A stretch of DNA of 64,000 bases from Chloroflexota bacterium (GCA_014338005.1 QUBZ01000011.1:1-64000), one strand, 5' to 3'. Shown: positions 41,381-50,872, counted from the first letter of the stretch. The notes: generated by a model from the sequence alone, not told the origin. Translations and numbers: made by a program.

Positions 41381-42715
41381 TTATGGCGAAACGGTGACGG
41401 CCAGCGTGACGGTCGGCGGCGCAGCAGCACCGCCGCTTACCGGGGCATTCCCACCCGCCAGGACGAAAATCAGCGCCAGGAAAACGACCGCCAGGATGAA
41501 AATCGCAAGCGCCACCATTCGCCGGTCGAGCCGGGGGGATGGCGGCGGCTGGTCGGGCGGCGCGGGTTTGACCAGGGAGTCTAAACGGGCATTTTCCAGC
41601 AGCCAGGTCTGCACCAGCCCCGCGCCGATCTGAAGCGGGCTGCCGGTCAAAATTTCGCGGTATTCCAGGCTGCGGAGCGCCGCATTAACGGCGGTAATGT
41701 CCAGCGGATAATCGGTTTCCACCAGCCAGGCCGCAATCTCCGCCGCGTTAATGGGCGCAAGTGGGTCATCAAACAGCCGCCCGGCGATGGCCGTCAGTGT
41801 CAGCCGTTCGGTCTGGCTCAACTCCAACCAGGTCTGCCGGAATTCTTCTTCACTTTCTGCATAAACCACCGGGAAAACCGCCTTGATCTGCTCCGGCTCA
41901 AACGTGCGCTGTTCCGGCTGCGTTTCCCACTGGCGATACAGCGCCGCGCCGAACCGCTGAAGCAGGCGCGGCTGGCCGCCGGTCGCCCGGTAAGCGGCGG
42001 CGGCGGCCTCCTCGCTGACGGTGTAAAACCTGTGAACCGGCTCGCGCAGCAGCCAGGCGCTTTCCTCCGGCAAAAGGTTGGTCAGCCGGAAGACGCCGGT
42101 GACTGCTGCCAGCGGACTCAGTTTGCTGACCTGGGACTCGGAACGCGCGTCCAGCGTTAAAACCATCCCCAACTGGCGATAACCCGCCAGCAGGCGGTAC
42201 AGGTACTCAAAACTATCCGGCGGAAGCTGCCCTTCCTCAACAGCGCGCAGCAGGTGTTCGGCGTCATCCAGCAGCAGCACCAGCCGCCGGTGCCGCCGGA
42301 TGATGTTGAATACCTCCAGCAGGTAGCTTTCCTCAAACCAGGCGCGTATTTTGCTGTCGTTCGGCGTTTTCTCCGGCAGCCGCGCCAGCGTAAAACTGCG
42401 CTCGATCAGCACGCCCGTGATGCGCCGGGCCAATGCCTTCAGCCAGACAGCCTCGCTTTTCAGCGGCAGGTGGCCCAGCGGCACATAAGTGCTGACGAAG
42501 GTTTCGTCGAAAAAGGGGTGAAAATGCTGGAGAAGCGCCGTCTTGCCGACGCCCTGCCGTCCCAACAGGACGGTGACTTCTGACTTGAGCGGGTCGGTAA
42601 GCTGCTGGTACAGGCGCTCGAAAGCCTTCTGCCGCCCTGCAAAGGGGATAAGCGCCAGCGCGCTGCCATCTGTGTGGGGATGATAAGGGTTGACCGGCGG
42701 AGTGTGTTCGACCAT
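41381..42715 (-). CDS. P-loop ATPase (AAA_16/STAND-like) with a C-terminal membrane anchor
   Basis: The 444-residue protein has Walker A GRQGVGKT (52-59) and Walker B RLVLLLDDAEH with Asp150-Asp151, followed by an arginine-rich sensor region. A helical and winged-helix-like part follows (about 270-380: LSQTERLTLTAIAGRL, YREILTG). A single membrane helix lies at about 397-423 (VALAIFILAVVFLALIFVL), then a short Gly/Ala/Thr tail. The layout is close to ORC/STAND-type switches that bind ATP and pass a signal. The membrane tail puts the ATPase on the inner face. No effector is fused. The gene is divergent from the UPF0200 kinase. Confidence 0.82.
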   Translation of the reverse strand: MVEHTPPVNPYHPHTDGSALALIPFAGRQKAFERLYQQLTDPLKSEVTVLLGRQGVGKTALLQHFHPFFDETFVSTYVPLGHLPLKSEAVWLKALARRITGVLIERSFTLARLPEKTPNDSKIRAWFEESYLLEVFNIIRRHRRLVLLLDDAEHLLRAVEEGQLPPDSFEYLYRLLAGYRQLGMVLTLDARSESQVSKLSPLAAVTGVFRLTNLLPEESAWLLREPVHRFYTVSEEAAAAAYRATGGQPRLLQRFGAALYRQWETQPEQRTFEPEQIKAVFPVVYAESEEEFRQTWLELSQTERLTLTAIAGRLFDDPLAPINAAEIAAWLVETDYPLDITAVNAALRSLEYREILTGSPLQIGAGLVQTWLLENARLDSLVKPAPPDQPPPSPRLDRRMVALAIFILAVVFLALIFVLAGGNAPVSGGAAAPPTVTLAVTVSP

Positions 42716-42858
42716 CGTCCGGGCCTTTGTAGCTGATCTCGGCTGTAATGGCGATTATAACCAATGCTTTGTCTCATGCCGCAAACTGGGTGCGGAAAAT
42801 GCGGCCTAAAACGATTATAATGCCATCACTCACGCAGAAGAATCAACTGAGGCCGTTC

Positions 42859-43431
42859 ATGGATAATACGCAGTCACCCCAGGCGCTGGCGTTGGTCGGG
42901 ATGCCGGGCGCGGGTAAAACTCTGTGCGCCAAACATCTGGAAGAACGCGGTTTTTTTCAATTCCGGTTTGGTGGAATCGTCGTGAACGAAGTTTCCCGGC
43001 GCGGCTGGCCGGTAACGCCGGAAAACGAACGCATCGTGCGGGAGCAGTTCCGGCGCGACGAGGGTATGGACGCCATCGCCCGGCGTGCGCTGCCGCTGCT
43101 GAAGGCCGCCCTGGCGACCCACCGCAGCATCGTGATTGACGGCCTGTACAGCTTTAGCGAGTACAAAACGCTGCGGACGGAACTGGGCGCGGCGATGGTG
43201 GTAGTGGCCGTCGTCAGCACGCGCGACGAACGCTACCGGCGGCTCTCCGGTCGGTCAGAGCGCCCGCTCACGCCGGAGGAAGCCGAAACCCGCGACCACC
43301 AGGAAATCGAAACGCTGGAAAAAGGCGGCCCCATCGCCATCGCCGACTATACGCTGCTCAATGACGGCCAGCCGCAGGAGCTGCTGGCGAAGCTGGACGC
43401 GCTGGTGGAAAAACTGGGACTAAAACCGTAA
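42859..43431 (+). CDS. UPF0200-type P-loop kinase (dephospho-CoA-kinase-like)
   Basis: The start at 42859 (MDNTQSPQ) has GAGG upstream and gives 190 residues. P-loop GMPGAGKT (14-21) is followed by family features: VVNEVSRRGWPVT, the EGMDAIARRALP segment, SIVIDGLYSFSEYKTL, and the IADYTLLNDG end motif. This pattern is that of UPF0200, best known from Archaea, a group related to nucleotide and dephospho-CoA kinases. The substrate is unproven. Finding it in an otherwise bacterial gene set suggests old transfer or a wider spread of the family. Confidence 0.82.
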   Translation: MDNTQSPQALALVGMPGAGKTLCAKHLEERGFFQFRFGGIVVNEVSRRGWPVTPENERIVREQFRRDEGMDAIARRALPLLKAALATHRSIVIDGLYSFSEYKTLRTELGAAMVVVAVVSTRDERYRRLSGRSERPLTPEEAETRDHQEIETLEKGGPIAIADYTLLNDGQPQELLAKLDALVEKLGLKP

Positions 43432-43529
43432 TACCGGCACCCCATGAACTGCGTCGCCCGGCACGGCTGATGAGAAAGCCGTAATTATCCCGGCGCATCC
43501 TATGGACAGCCGCCGCATCCGAACGGATA

Positions 43530-44345
43530 ATGATAGCTGGTGAAAGCATTTATGGAGACGGTGTTGTGGGGGCGCTGCTGGCCGCTGCCGGTGTTTTGTT
43601 CGCCCTGCTGCTGGTGGGCAATACGGCGCTGCAAACCATCCGCCGCCGTGAGCGAGTCGGTTTTGTCCATACGCTGCTGGCTTTTCTGGCGGCGCTGCTG
43701 CCGCTGGCCGGGCTGATCGCTGCCGCCCTGACGGCGCGGTTTGTGCGGCTGGCTTATGCGCTGTCCCTGGGGGCGGCGGGGCTGCTGGCGCTGGTCGGTT
43801 TGATCGCCCTTGCGGTCGAGGCGCGCCGGTCGAACGGGTTAAAAAACTCGCGCGGGGCGCTGGCGTTGGGCGTAAGCCTGCTGCTGGCCGCCGCCACCGT
43901 GACCGTTCCGCTGACGGCGGAGCGCCTGCTCCTTACGCCGACACCGTTCACGCTGCTGGGCGTCACCAGCCCTTCGCCGGTTTATACACCCACACCGGCG
44001 CAGACGGCCACGCCCACGCTCACCTGGACGCCGACCTTCACCCGCACGCCGCGCCCGACGGCCACACCCACCCGCCCGCTGTTCGCCACCGATACCCCCA
44101 CACCGACCCAGGCCGCATCCAACCCATGTACAGCGGTGGTTAACTACAACCTCAACCTGCGCGCCGGGCCGACCACCGGTGCGCCGGTTCTGGCCTCTAT
44201 CCCGTTTAACGCCACGCTGACCCTGTTGGGGCGCAGCGCGGACTCGACCTGGTGGTATGCCGTTTACCAGGGACGGGAAGGTTGGGTGGCCGGCGAATTT
44301 TTAACGCTAGATGCAGGCTGCGCCGCCCTGCCGGAGCGCCCGTAG
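43530..44345 (+). CDS. Membrane protein with extracellular SH3b domain
   Basis: The 271-residue protein has four membrane helices in the first 135 residues (GALLAAAGVLFALLLVGN, HTLLAFLAALLPLAGLIAAA, LAYALSLGAAGLLALVGLIA, GVSLLLAAATVTVPL). A Thr/Pro stalk (TPTPAQTATPTLTWTPTFT) leads to a bacterial SH3 domain at about 205-262: VNYNLNLRAGPTTGAPVL ... WYAVYQGREGWVAGEFLTL. SH3b domains bind peptidoglycan or peptides, so the protein probably links the membrane to the wall. It lies upstream of the DUF2807 lipoprotein on the same strand. Confidence 0.8.
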   Translation: MIAGESIYGDGVVGALLAAAGVLFALLLVGNTALQTIRRRERVGFVHTLLAFLAALLPLAGLIAAALTARFVRLAYALSLGAAGLLALVGLIALAVEARRSNGLKNSRGALALGVSLLLAAATVTVPLTAERLLLTPTPFTLLGVTSPSPVYTPTPAQTATPTLTWTPTFTRTPRPTATPTRPLFATDTPTPTQAASNPCTAVVNYNLNLRAGPTTGAPVLASIPFNATLTLLGRSADSTWWYAVYQGREGWVAGEFLTLDAGCAALPERP

Positions 44346-44422
44346 GCCATCCCGCCGCAACTTTATGAGCGCAGAAGTCGTATAAAATGCAGAGTCTATC
44401 CTTAAGGGGAACATTCCACACC

Positions 44423-45277
44423 ATGCTTGCAAAACGTTTTATCATCGTGGCCGGTCTGCTGGCGCTGCTGGCGGCGGCCTGCGGTAATACGGTCACGTCA
44501 AACCTCAACATCACCCAGGGATCGGGCAAAATTGTCACCGAAAGCCGCGATGTAAACGGCTTCCAGGCGGTTGAGCTGACTACCAGCGGCAGCCTGGTCA
44601 TTGAGCAGGGCGAAGCTGAGGCGCTGACCATCGAAACCGACGATAATATCCTGCCGCTGCTGACCAGCGATGTCCAGAACGGCAAACTGACGCTGGGGAC
44701 GAAACCGGGCAGCAGTTTCAATACCCGCCAGGGTATCATCTACCGGTTGACGGTCAAAGACCTGAACGCGCTGACGCTCGCCAGCTCCGGTGATGCCGAA
44801 CTTGACCGGCTGGAAACCGCCGCGCTGACAATTGTGGTGTCCGGTTCGGGCGATTTACGCCTGGGAACGATTAACGTACAAAACGATCTGAGCATCACCA
44901 TCAGCAGCGCGGGCGATGTTACCGCCGAGCGCGTCGAATGCCAGAACCTCAACCTAACCAGCAGCGGCTCCGGCAGCGCCGATCTGAAGGCGGTCAGCGC
45001 CGGAAAAATCGCTGCCCGGCTGTCCAGCGCCGGTAACGCCGCGCTGGCCGGGACGGCAGACGAACAGGACATTGAAGTGAGTGGGTCGGGCGACTACGAC
45101 GCGCAAAACCTGGAGAGCGCGAACGTCAAGGCTGTTACCAGCAGCGCCGGCGACATCCGGGTGAAAGTCAGCGACCGGCTGGATGCGACCGTTAGCGGCA
45201 GCGGTTCGATTTTCTACAGCGGCAGCCCGCAGGTGACGGCCAACGATACCAGCGCCGGCAGCATCACGCAGCAGTAA
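44423..45277 (+). CDS. DUF2807 (GIN-type head domain) lipoprotein
   Basis: The start at 44423 (MLAKRFIIV) gives 284 residues with lipobox LLAAACG (Cys about 18). The rest matches the DUF2807 pattern: SRDVNGFQAVELTTSGSLVI, then repeated SGSG and SSAGD turns (LASSGDAELDRL, VSGSGDLRLG, ISSAGDVTAER), forming a parallel beta helix or prism. Such proteins are envelope adhesin-like; a precise role is not known. A terminator follows immediately. An AAGGGGAA site lies before the start. Confidence 0.82.
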   Translation: MLAKRFIIVAGLLALLAAACGNTVTSNLNITQGSGKIVTESRDVNGFQAVELTTSGSLVIEQGEAEALTIETDDNILPLLTSDVQNGKLTLGTKPGSSFNTRQGIIYRLTVKDLNALTLASSGDAELDRLETAALTIVVSGSGDLRLGTINVQNDLSITISSAGDVTAERVECQNLNLTSSGSGSADLKAVSAGKIAARLSSAGNAALAGTADEQDIEVSGSGDYDAQNLESANVKAVTSSAGDIRVKVSDRLDATVSGSGSIFYSGSPQVTANDTSAGSITQQ

Positions 45278-45289
45278 CGCGCATTGCAG

Positions 45290-45322
45290 CGGCCAGGGCT
45301 TCAAAAACCCTGGCCGTTTTTT
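45290..45322 (+). terminator. Rho-independent terminator after the DUF2807 gene
   Basis: CGGCCAGGG (45290-45298) pairs perfectly with CCCTGGCCG (45308-45316), with six T after it. The T-run reaches the stop codon of the convergent gene. Confidence 0.92.
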
Positions 45323-45722
45323 ATCCCCCCGCCGCGCCGGTCATGATGCTGCGAACCAGCACCCCCGCCAGGATAAAAAATCCCCAGATGTAGCTGCCCA
45401 TCGCCGGGCGCTTGCGGGCCGTTACCTCCACGAAGATGAAAAACGGCAGCGCCAGCACCGCCGCCAAGCCGTAAATGAGGTGGACTTCTTCGTAGGGACG
45501 CGCGCCGATGATAAAATACATGATCGCGCCGATGAGAGCCTGCACCACCATCACCCCGGCGACGGTGTAAGTAGCCCGCCGGAACCAGCGCGTCACGTCG
45601 CCTTTGCGGATGATGCCGATGTAAATGCCGACCAGCGCCATCACCAGCGCCGCCGCCAGCCCGGCGCGGCTGAGCCAGTAGTGCAAGGGCTGGAGGAACA
45701 GATAAAGCTGGCCGAGATTCAC
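45321..45722 (-). CDS. Four-helix membrane protein
   Basis: The 133-residue protein has four hydrophobic helices: LAAALVMALVGIYIGII, AGVMVVQALIGAIMYFII, GLAAVLALPFFIFVEVT and WGFFILAGVLVRSIM. Histidines lie in LQPLHYWL and EEVHLIYG, spaced in a way that recalls heme- or quinone-binding membrane proteins, but no family is recognised. Its GTG start overlaps the stop of the upstream gene (GTGA), so the two form an operon. Confidence 0.72.
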   Translation of the reverse strand: MNLGQLYLFLQPLHYWLSRAGLAAALVMALVGIYIGIIRKGDVTRWFRRATYTVAGVMVVQALIGAIMYFIIGARPYEEVHLIYGLAAVLALPFFIFVEVTARKRPAMGSYIWGFFILAGVLVRSIMTGAAGG

Positions 45723-46501
45723 GCTGAAACTTCCGAGCGCCGCGGCGTGGGCGCTTCGGCCTCGCGGGTCGCCAGCAGAAAACCGGCAAAAATAATGATC
45801 GCACCCAGCATTTCCCCCATGTACTTAAACGAGGGGTCGCCCAGGCGGATGAGCGCGCCGCCCAGCGCGGGCATCAGGCCGCCCAGCGCGATCAGCCAGT
45901 TGCCGACCATACGGTCGCGCAGGATTTGTTTGCGCCGGAACAGAATGGATGAATAAATCGCCCCGCCCACCAGCGCAATCGTCCCCCACAGGTTCATGAT
46001 GGGCGAGAAAAAGCGCACCGTGCCGCGCGCGTCTCCGGCCATGATGCCGGGCTGCACGACGCCGTTTTCGTCGGTATGGTCGCGGTAAATCTGGGTCATG
46101 TCCGCGCCGGGCCGCCAGGCCGCCTCGTTGAGCGGCGTCAGGAACAGCGTCCAGGGCAGCGTCATCACACCGACCAGGATGAGCGCCATTTGCAGGTTGC
46201 GGGCGATGTTGCCGCGCCGCACCAGCAGGTACACCGTACCCTGCCCCAGCCAGGCCGCCGTCATCAGCGCGCCGCACCAGTACCACAGGGCGAAAAACAA
46301 TGGACTCCAGACCAGCGACAGCACCACCTGGGCGAGCGTGCCGACGAAATACATCAGCAGACCAATGCCCCAGGCCAGCAGATGCGGGGCGGGGTGGCGC
46401 TGGGCGCGTTTTTGCCACCAGCGGCGCAGCACCAAGGCCGCAAAAAAACCGCTGGCGGCGGCGCTGATGGCGGAAAGGATGAACGGAAGTGAAATTACCA
46501 T
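45719..46501 (-). CDS. Multi-spanning membrane protein
   Basis: The 260-residue protein has about seven helices, including LPFILSAISAAASGFFAALV, GIGLLMYFVGTLAQVVLSLV and LWYWCGALMTAAWLGQGTVY. A soluble loop (about 125-160: ADMTQIYRDHTDENGVVQPG) lies in the middle and a short charged tail at the end. I do not recognise the family. It is paired by overlapping stop and start with the four-helix protein, which suggests a two-subunit membrane complex. Confidence 0.72.
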   Translation of the reverse strand: MVISLPFILSAISAAASGFFAALVLRRWWQKRAQRHPAPHLLAWGIGLLMYFVGTLAQVVLSLVWSPLFFALWYWCGALMTAAWLGQGTVYLLVRRGNIARNLQMALILVGVMTLPWTLFLTPLNEAAWRPGADMTQIYRDHTDENGVVQPGIMAGDARGTVRFFSPIMNLWGTIALVGGAIYSSILFRRKQILRDRMVGNWLIALGGLMPALGGALIRLGDPSFKYMGEMLGAIIIFAGFLLATREAEAPTPRRSEVSA

Positions 46502-46550
46502 ATCCAGAGAGCCTCAGATCAACCGGTAAATTCTCGTTTTTTGCGCCGGT

Positions 46551-47192
46551 TTACGCGCGCTTGCGCGCAAAAATATACGCCCGGCGCGTCTGCACTTCGA
46601 TTTCAGGGTAGGGGTCACGTTCGATCACTTCTTCCGGCGTAAAACCGGCCTCCGCCAGATGCCCCTTGATGGCCTGGGTTTCAAAAAAGTTGAAGTCCAG
46701 GTTCACTTTTTGTTCCCACCAGTCGTCCAGATGCACTACCTGGCTGCCGATATGGAAGGTCAGCAGCAGCACGCCTTCCGAACGCAGCACCCGTTTAATT
46801 TCTTTAAGCGCATCCACGACCAACCCGGCAGGCACGTGAATGAGGGAATAAAACGCCGCGACACCGCCGTAATAATCATCAGGGACAGCGGTCAGCGCCA
46901 GCATATCCCCCTGATAAAAAGAGAGGTCGGGATTCAACTGCTGCGCCTGGGCCACCATTTCCGGCGACAAATCAATGCCGCAGGCTTCCGCGCCATGATC
47001 GCGCAGGTAGCGGGCGATCTGCCCTGGCCCGCAGCCCAGGTCGCAGATCGCGCCGGAGCCGGCCACTTTTTCAATCAGCCAGTCCAGCATCTTCCGGTCG
47101 AAAGGCTTGTGCGCCAGTTCATGGAAAAACCGGGCGGCATATTCGGCGGCTACGGCGTCGTAACTGGTCTGGGTGTTGAGCGGTTCGATCAT
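46551..47192 (-). CDS. SAM-dependent methyltransferase, class I
   Basis: The 213-residue protein has the SAM-binding motif I AICDLGCGPGQIARYL (48-63), motif II ACGIDLSPEMVAQA and the later GGVAAFYSLIHVP and VLLLTFHIGSQ strands. It transfers a methyl group to an unknown small molecule. It lies between the membrane pair and the GH35 gene, both in the same direction, without evidence of a shared transcript. Confidence 0.88.
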   Translation of the reverse strand: MIEPLNTQTSYDAVAAEYAARFFHELAHKPFDRKMLDWLIEKVAGSGAICDLGCGPGQIARYLRDHGAEACGIDLSPEMVAQAQQLNPDLSFYQGDMLALTAVPDDYYGGVAAFYSLIHVPAGLVVDALKEIKRVLRSEGVLLLTFHIGSQVVHLDDWWEQKVNLDFNFFETQAIKGHLAEAGFTPEEVIERDPYPEIEVQTRRAYIFARKRA

Positions 47193-47304
47193 GATAACCT
47201 GTAAGCCGGATAAGGCGCAGTTCGGACCAAAGTTTAAGTATAAAACCGCATGTTTTCCCCGGCAATTGATATTTCCTCTCCGCGCCCTGTCTCAATATTT
47301 TGTG

Positions 47305-49623
47305 TCAGCCGTCCCCTTCGACCAGTTCGATAATGCCATTTTTCCCGCACAGTTTCAAACGCTGCTCACCGGTTCGCTCAAGGATGAGCGAGTTGTCACA
47401 GTGATAACCTGCCAGGCTTATTTCGGCAAAAAATTCTACCTGCGCTGTTTTGATCTTCAGCCGCGCGCCCTCGTCCATCACTTCGATAACTTCGGAGGTG
47501 AGATAATGAATCACAATACCCGGCTTAAGCTGCCATTCTAAGGGCAGGATGAGGCTGTGCCGTGCCGGCAGCGACAGGGAAATCCCGCCCAGCAAAGGGA
47601 CGCCGGCACAGGAAATAACGGTTTCAATCGGGTCGTCCTGGTAATTACTGACGAACAGGAAACTGCCGTTTTCGCCCTCCGAAAGGCGCACATCGGCCCA
47701 ATCGCTCAGGGTGAATAAAGGCGGGCAGTCCATCCGGTTTGCGATCTGGTGCAGGATGTCCAGATCATCGAGCGTGTTGGCCGTCAGCGCCGCGCCGAAC
47801 ACCAGCGCCCGTCCTGCCCCGGCCCGTTTGATAAAACCGGCGGCCTGCCCTTCCGCCGAAGTGGCAAATACCTCGTCGAACGCGCCGGTATACCGTTCCA
47901 GAAACGAGACGGGAACATCTTGATAGTCGAAAACCCGGATGGCGGCGGGCGTAAAAGGCGGATCGCTGTCGAGGCGCTGAATGCCGAGGGCATCTTGCAG
48001 AATAGTGCAGGGGGTGTGGTCGAAAGTTTCCTCGCACATACGTCCGGCGAGGATCAATCTGCCGCCCTGATGGATGTACTCAACGAGCTTTTGCTGGACG
48101 GCGGCATCGCACTGCTTTTCCATCATCACCCACAGGACGGGCGTTTGCGCCGCATCGAGGGGGGCGCGGGCCAGTTCGAGCGCGTTGAATGGGCGGTGCG
48201 TGAGCGCCAGTCCGCGCGCCAGCAGGTCGAACAGGATAACGTCGCGCTGGTGAGTCAGGATGTCGGCGGCTGGACGGGTGAAGGCATTGTTGACTTCGGT
48301 CATGAAGTCGTCGAGCAGAAAGCCAATAGTGGCGACCGTTTTGGGGCGCGAAAGCACCAGATCAGCACCATAGGCCGCCAACACGCGGGAAAGTCTGGGA
48401 TAGCGGGCGTAATGCCGCCGCAGCGTGCCATCCTTGCGGACGGGATGCCCCCAATCATGCCGTTTGACCGGGCTGAGCAAAGGGTCGTTTTCGCCATCGA
48501 AAAATAGATAGTGATTGATGGCGCGCATCCCGCAGGAGACACACAACCGGCTGTGCAAATCGTAGAAAGAGGACTGCGCGCCGCTAAAGTCCTGGTTTCC
48601 GCCGGCCTGGAACTCTATCGAAAAGAGCGGCTGCTGCGGGTTTTGCAGTGTTTTGGTCATTTCGTTGACCAGCAGGAGTTGGTGGAAATTCCCCTCCCCG
48701 ATGAACAGCGGATAAACATCGGTGGCGCTGATGATGCCGTCCAGTTCCATCACTTCAACCAACTGCGAAAGCCCGATGGGGAACGTTTTGCCGCCGTTGG
48801 CGAAGCCGTGAATATTGACCACCGGCGGGACTTCCATGCCGTGCGCCCTGGCGCACGCCCAAAGGAAGGCCGCGTAATCGCGCAGGTAAAGGCGATAAAA
48901 GCGGCGGTAGTCCTCAAGGATGGGGATGGCGTAAGGCGGTTGGGGGTTGGCAAGCTGCTCGCGTAGAAACCCGGCCAGGTCAGCGGCGGTGTAGCGCCGT
49001 GTAAGACCTTCCCCATAAGTCTCGTGCAGGCAGCCCGCGAAACGGGCGAGCGTGTCGGGATTGATGTCCACGATGTTCCTGACCCACTGGAGCATACCCA
49101 TCTCGTTATCCAGTTGTATCAGCAGAATTTTGCCGCCGCGCGTGACCTGACGCGGCGCTAACACCCGGAACACCGCCTGATACCATCCCTCAACACACTT
49201 CAGAAAATCGGGATGCAGGTAGCTGGCGATATTCTGGGTTTTGCCATCCTGTCCGATGAACGCCGCCTGAGGGTACTGCTCGAAGACCCAGGGCGGGATG
49301 CCCTCGTTGATGGTTTCGGCCATGATGTATGGGCCAGGGCGAGCAATGATGAAAAAGCCCATGTCGGCGGCCATATCCAGAAAGCCGGCCAGATTACGCA
49401 TGGGGTGGGTGTGGCCGTCCAGGTCGGAAATATCCGGCTGCGGCTGGTGCCACAGCCAGGGGATATAGGCCGCTACCGCGTTGAACCCCGCCTCTTGCAG
49501 CAGCCCCAGGCGATGCGCCCACTGGTCGGCGGGGGTGCGAAAATAATGAAATTCCCCCGCCTGGATGAACTGCGGCTGGCCGTCCAGCCAGAACTGACCG
49601 TCCTGTGCATGAAATAAGCTCAC
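47305..49623 (-). CDS. Glycoside hydrolase family 35 (beta-galactosidase-like)
   Basis: The start is taken as the GTG at 49623 (VSLFHAQDG), with AAGGAAA six bases upstream and 19 bases after the preceding stop; an ATG at 49671 would overlap that gene by 29 bases. The 772-residue protein matches GH35: AGEFHYFRTP, IIARPGPYIMAETINEG, LLIQLDNEMG with Glu174 as acid/base and PLFSIEFQAGG with Glu337 as nucleophile. Several beta domains follow. It would remove beta-linked galactose or similar sugars. No signal peptide is present, so it acts inside. It is the last gene of the leftward arm behind the LacI regulator. Confidence 0.88.
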   Translation of the reverse strand: MSLFHAQDGQFWLDGQPQFIQAGEFHYFRTPADQWAHRLGLLQEAGFNAVAAYIPWLWHQPQPDISDLDGHTHPMRNLAGFLDMAADMGFFIIARPGPYIMAETINEGIPPWVFEQYPQAAFIGQDGKTQNIASYLHPDFLKCVEGWYQAVFRVLAPRQVTRGGKILLIQLDNEMGMLQWVRNIVDINPDTLARFAGCLHETYGEGLTRRYTAADLAGFLREQLANPQPPYAIPILEDYRRFYRLYLRDYAAFLWACARAHGMEVPPVVNIHGFANGGKTFPIGLSQLVEVMELDGIISATDVYPLFIGEGNFHQLLLVNEMTKTLQNPQQPLFSIEFQAGGNQDFSGAQSSFYDLHSRLCVSCGMRAINHYLFFDGENDPLLSPVKRHDWGHPVRKDGTLRRHYARYPRLSRVLAAYGADLVLSRPKTVATIGFLLDDFMTEVNNAFTRPAADILTHQRDVILFDLLARGLALTHRPFNALELARAPLDAAQTPVLWVMMEKQCDAAVQQKLVEYIHQGGRLILAGRMCEETFDHTPCTILQDALGIQRLDSDPPFTPAAIRVFDYQDVPVSFLERYTGAFDEVFATSAEGQAAGFIKRAGAGRALVFGAALTANTLDDLDILHQIANRMDCPPLFTLSDWADVRLSEGENGSFLFVSNYQDDPIETVISCAGVPLLGGISLSLPARHSLILPLEWQLKPGIVIHYLTSEVIEVMDEGARLKIKTAQVEFFAEISLAGYHCDNSLILERTGEQRLKLCGKNGIIELVEGDG

Positions 49624-49642
49624 TGTATATTTCCTTTTGGCT

Positions 49643-50872
49643 TTACTGCCGTTTTTGGAAGCCCAGAACACCCAGGGCGTTTTGAATATAAGGGCTGTTG
49701 GTATACGTATTCCAGATCAGCCCGCTCAGGTAGTTTTCGATCATCAGCAGCGAACAGCCTTTATCAATCCCGTAGATTGAACTGCTGTACCAGGGTGGGT
49801 CAACCGCGAGGTTGTAGGAGTCGAAAAAGCCGTATTTGCCCCACGTCCGGGGATGTTCACGATACAAATATTCGATCATCGCCAGCGTTTCTTCCGGGAT
49901 GTAGGGCAGGCAGGACACCGCGCTGTAGATGGACACTGTGCCGGTGTGATAGGGTTCGTGCAGCGCGGGGGTACACCCCGCCACTTCATATCCGAAAGGG
50001 CTGTCGCCCGCGCTCAGTCCCCAACTATTTGCGCCATACGTTTTGAACTGGCCGGCATGTTCGATGCAGAACTGGCGGTTGGCGAGCGCCGCCAGCCGGG
50101 TATTGTTGAACCAATCCACCCCGTCGGGGTCGAGGTAGCGCCCGGTGTCCAGCCAGGCATCGCTGAAGTGGTAAACGAACAGCGTGCCGCCGGGGGTGAT
50201 GATGATGTCCTGCCCGTCGAACCGGCCTTTATCGCGCCGGAAGCCCTGATATAAACGGCGTGCAAGAGTTGGCTCAATCTGCCCGGCGGCTTGCAAGTAC
50301 ATCATCTTTTGTTCGGCGGCCATATCCCACTGGCTGATAAACCCCGGTTGATCGCCGACATAATCGCCGTCCCTGTCGGGGTTGTAGGCCATATGGAACA
50401 GCGCCCGACCGTCCTTCTCAAAAATGATGAAGCCCCAATCCACTCGTTTTAGCAGCTCCTCTGCCATCTGGTGGATTTCGGCATCCTGAAAATAGGCGGT
50501 TGCCGTGATCACGCCGTTCAAACACAGCGCCGTATCTATGGTGGAATACTCGCACCTGCCCCAGCGTTGAGCGGTATCCATGTGCAGGTAGTGTGCAAAA
50601 AAGCCGCGATGATGGCCGGCATGATGCAGGAGGGTGTGCAGTGTTCCGCGCGTGATTTCCAGCGCCCGGCGCGGCGGCAAAAGGCCGCGTTCGCCGGCAA
50701 TAACCCATGCGGAAAGAGCGAAGCCGGTGGCCGCGATGGACGCCACATCTGGCTTTTGGTTGCAGTCCACCGTCAGCCCATATCCGGGGCTGTGCGGGTC
50801 AAGATTGGTGAAATCCAGGAAAAATTTGATCGAGCCTTGTAGTTCGCGGTGAAGGAGTGAAACCTGCTGCAT
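49643..50872 (-). CDS. Glycoamylase-domain (PF10091-type, GH144-like) glycoside hydrolase
   Basis: The start at 50872 (MQQVSLLHREL) follows GGAG by nine bases; the open frame upstream overlaps the LacI gene. The 409-residue protein is an (alpha/alpha)6 barrel with the glycoamylase-domain pattern: YSTIDTALCLNGVITATAYF, WGFIIFEKDG, then ISQWDMAAEQKMMYL, YGANSWGLSAGDSPFGYEV and WGKYGFFDSYNL, ending with GLIWN. Relatives in GH144 cut beta-1,2-glucan. No signal peptide is visible, so it would work on imported oligosaccharide. The gene starts 22 bases after the LacI regulator and is followed by the GH35 gene. Confidence 0.8.
   Translation of the reverse strand: MQQVSLLHRELQGSIKFFLDFTNLDPHSPGYGLTVDCNQKPDVASIAATGFALSAWVIAGERGLLPPRRALEITRGTLHTLLHHAGHHRGFFAHYLHMDTAQRWGRCEYSTIDTALCLNGVITATAYFQDAEIHQMAEELLKRVDWGFIIFEKDGRALFHMAYNPDRDGDYVGDQPGFISQWDMAAEQKMMYLQAAGQIEPTLARRLYQGFRRDKGRFDGQDIIITPGGTLFVYHFSDAWLDTGRYLDPDGVDWFNNTRLAALANRQFCIEHAGQFKTYGANSWGLSAGDSPFGYEVAGCTPALHEPYHTGTVSIYSAVSCLPYIPEETLAMIEYLYREHPRTWGKYGFFDSYNLAVDPPWYSSSIYGIDKGCSLLMIENYLSGLIWNTYTNSPYIQNALGVLGFQKRQ

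Noticed and set aside
41236-41430. Short minus-strand frame beside the transposase remnant
   Set aside because: It overlaps the end of the P-loop ATPase gene, has no ribosome-binding site and does not read as a transposase.
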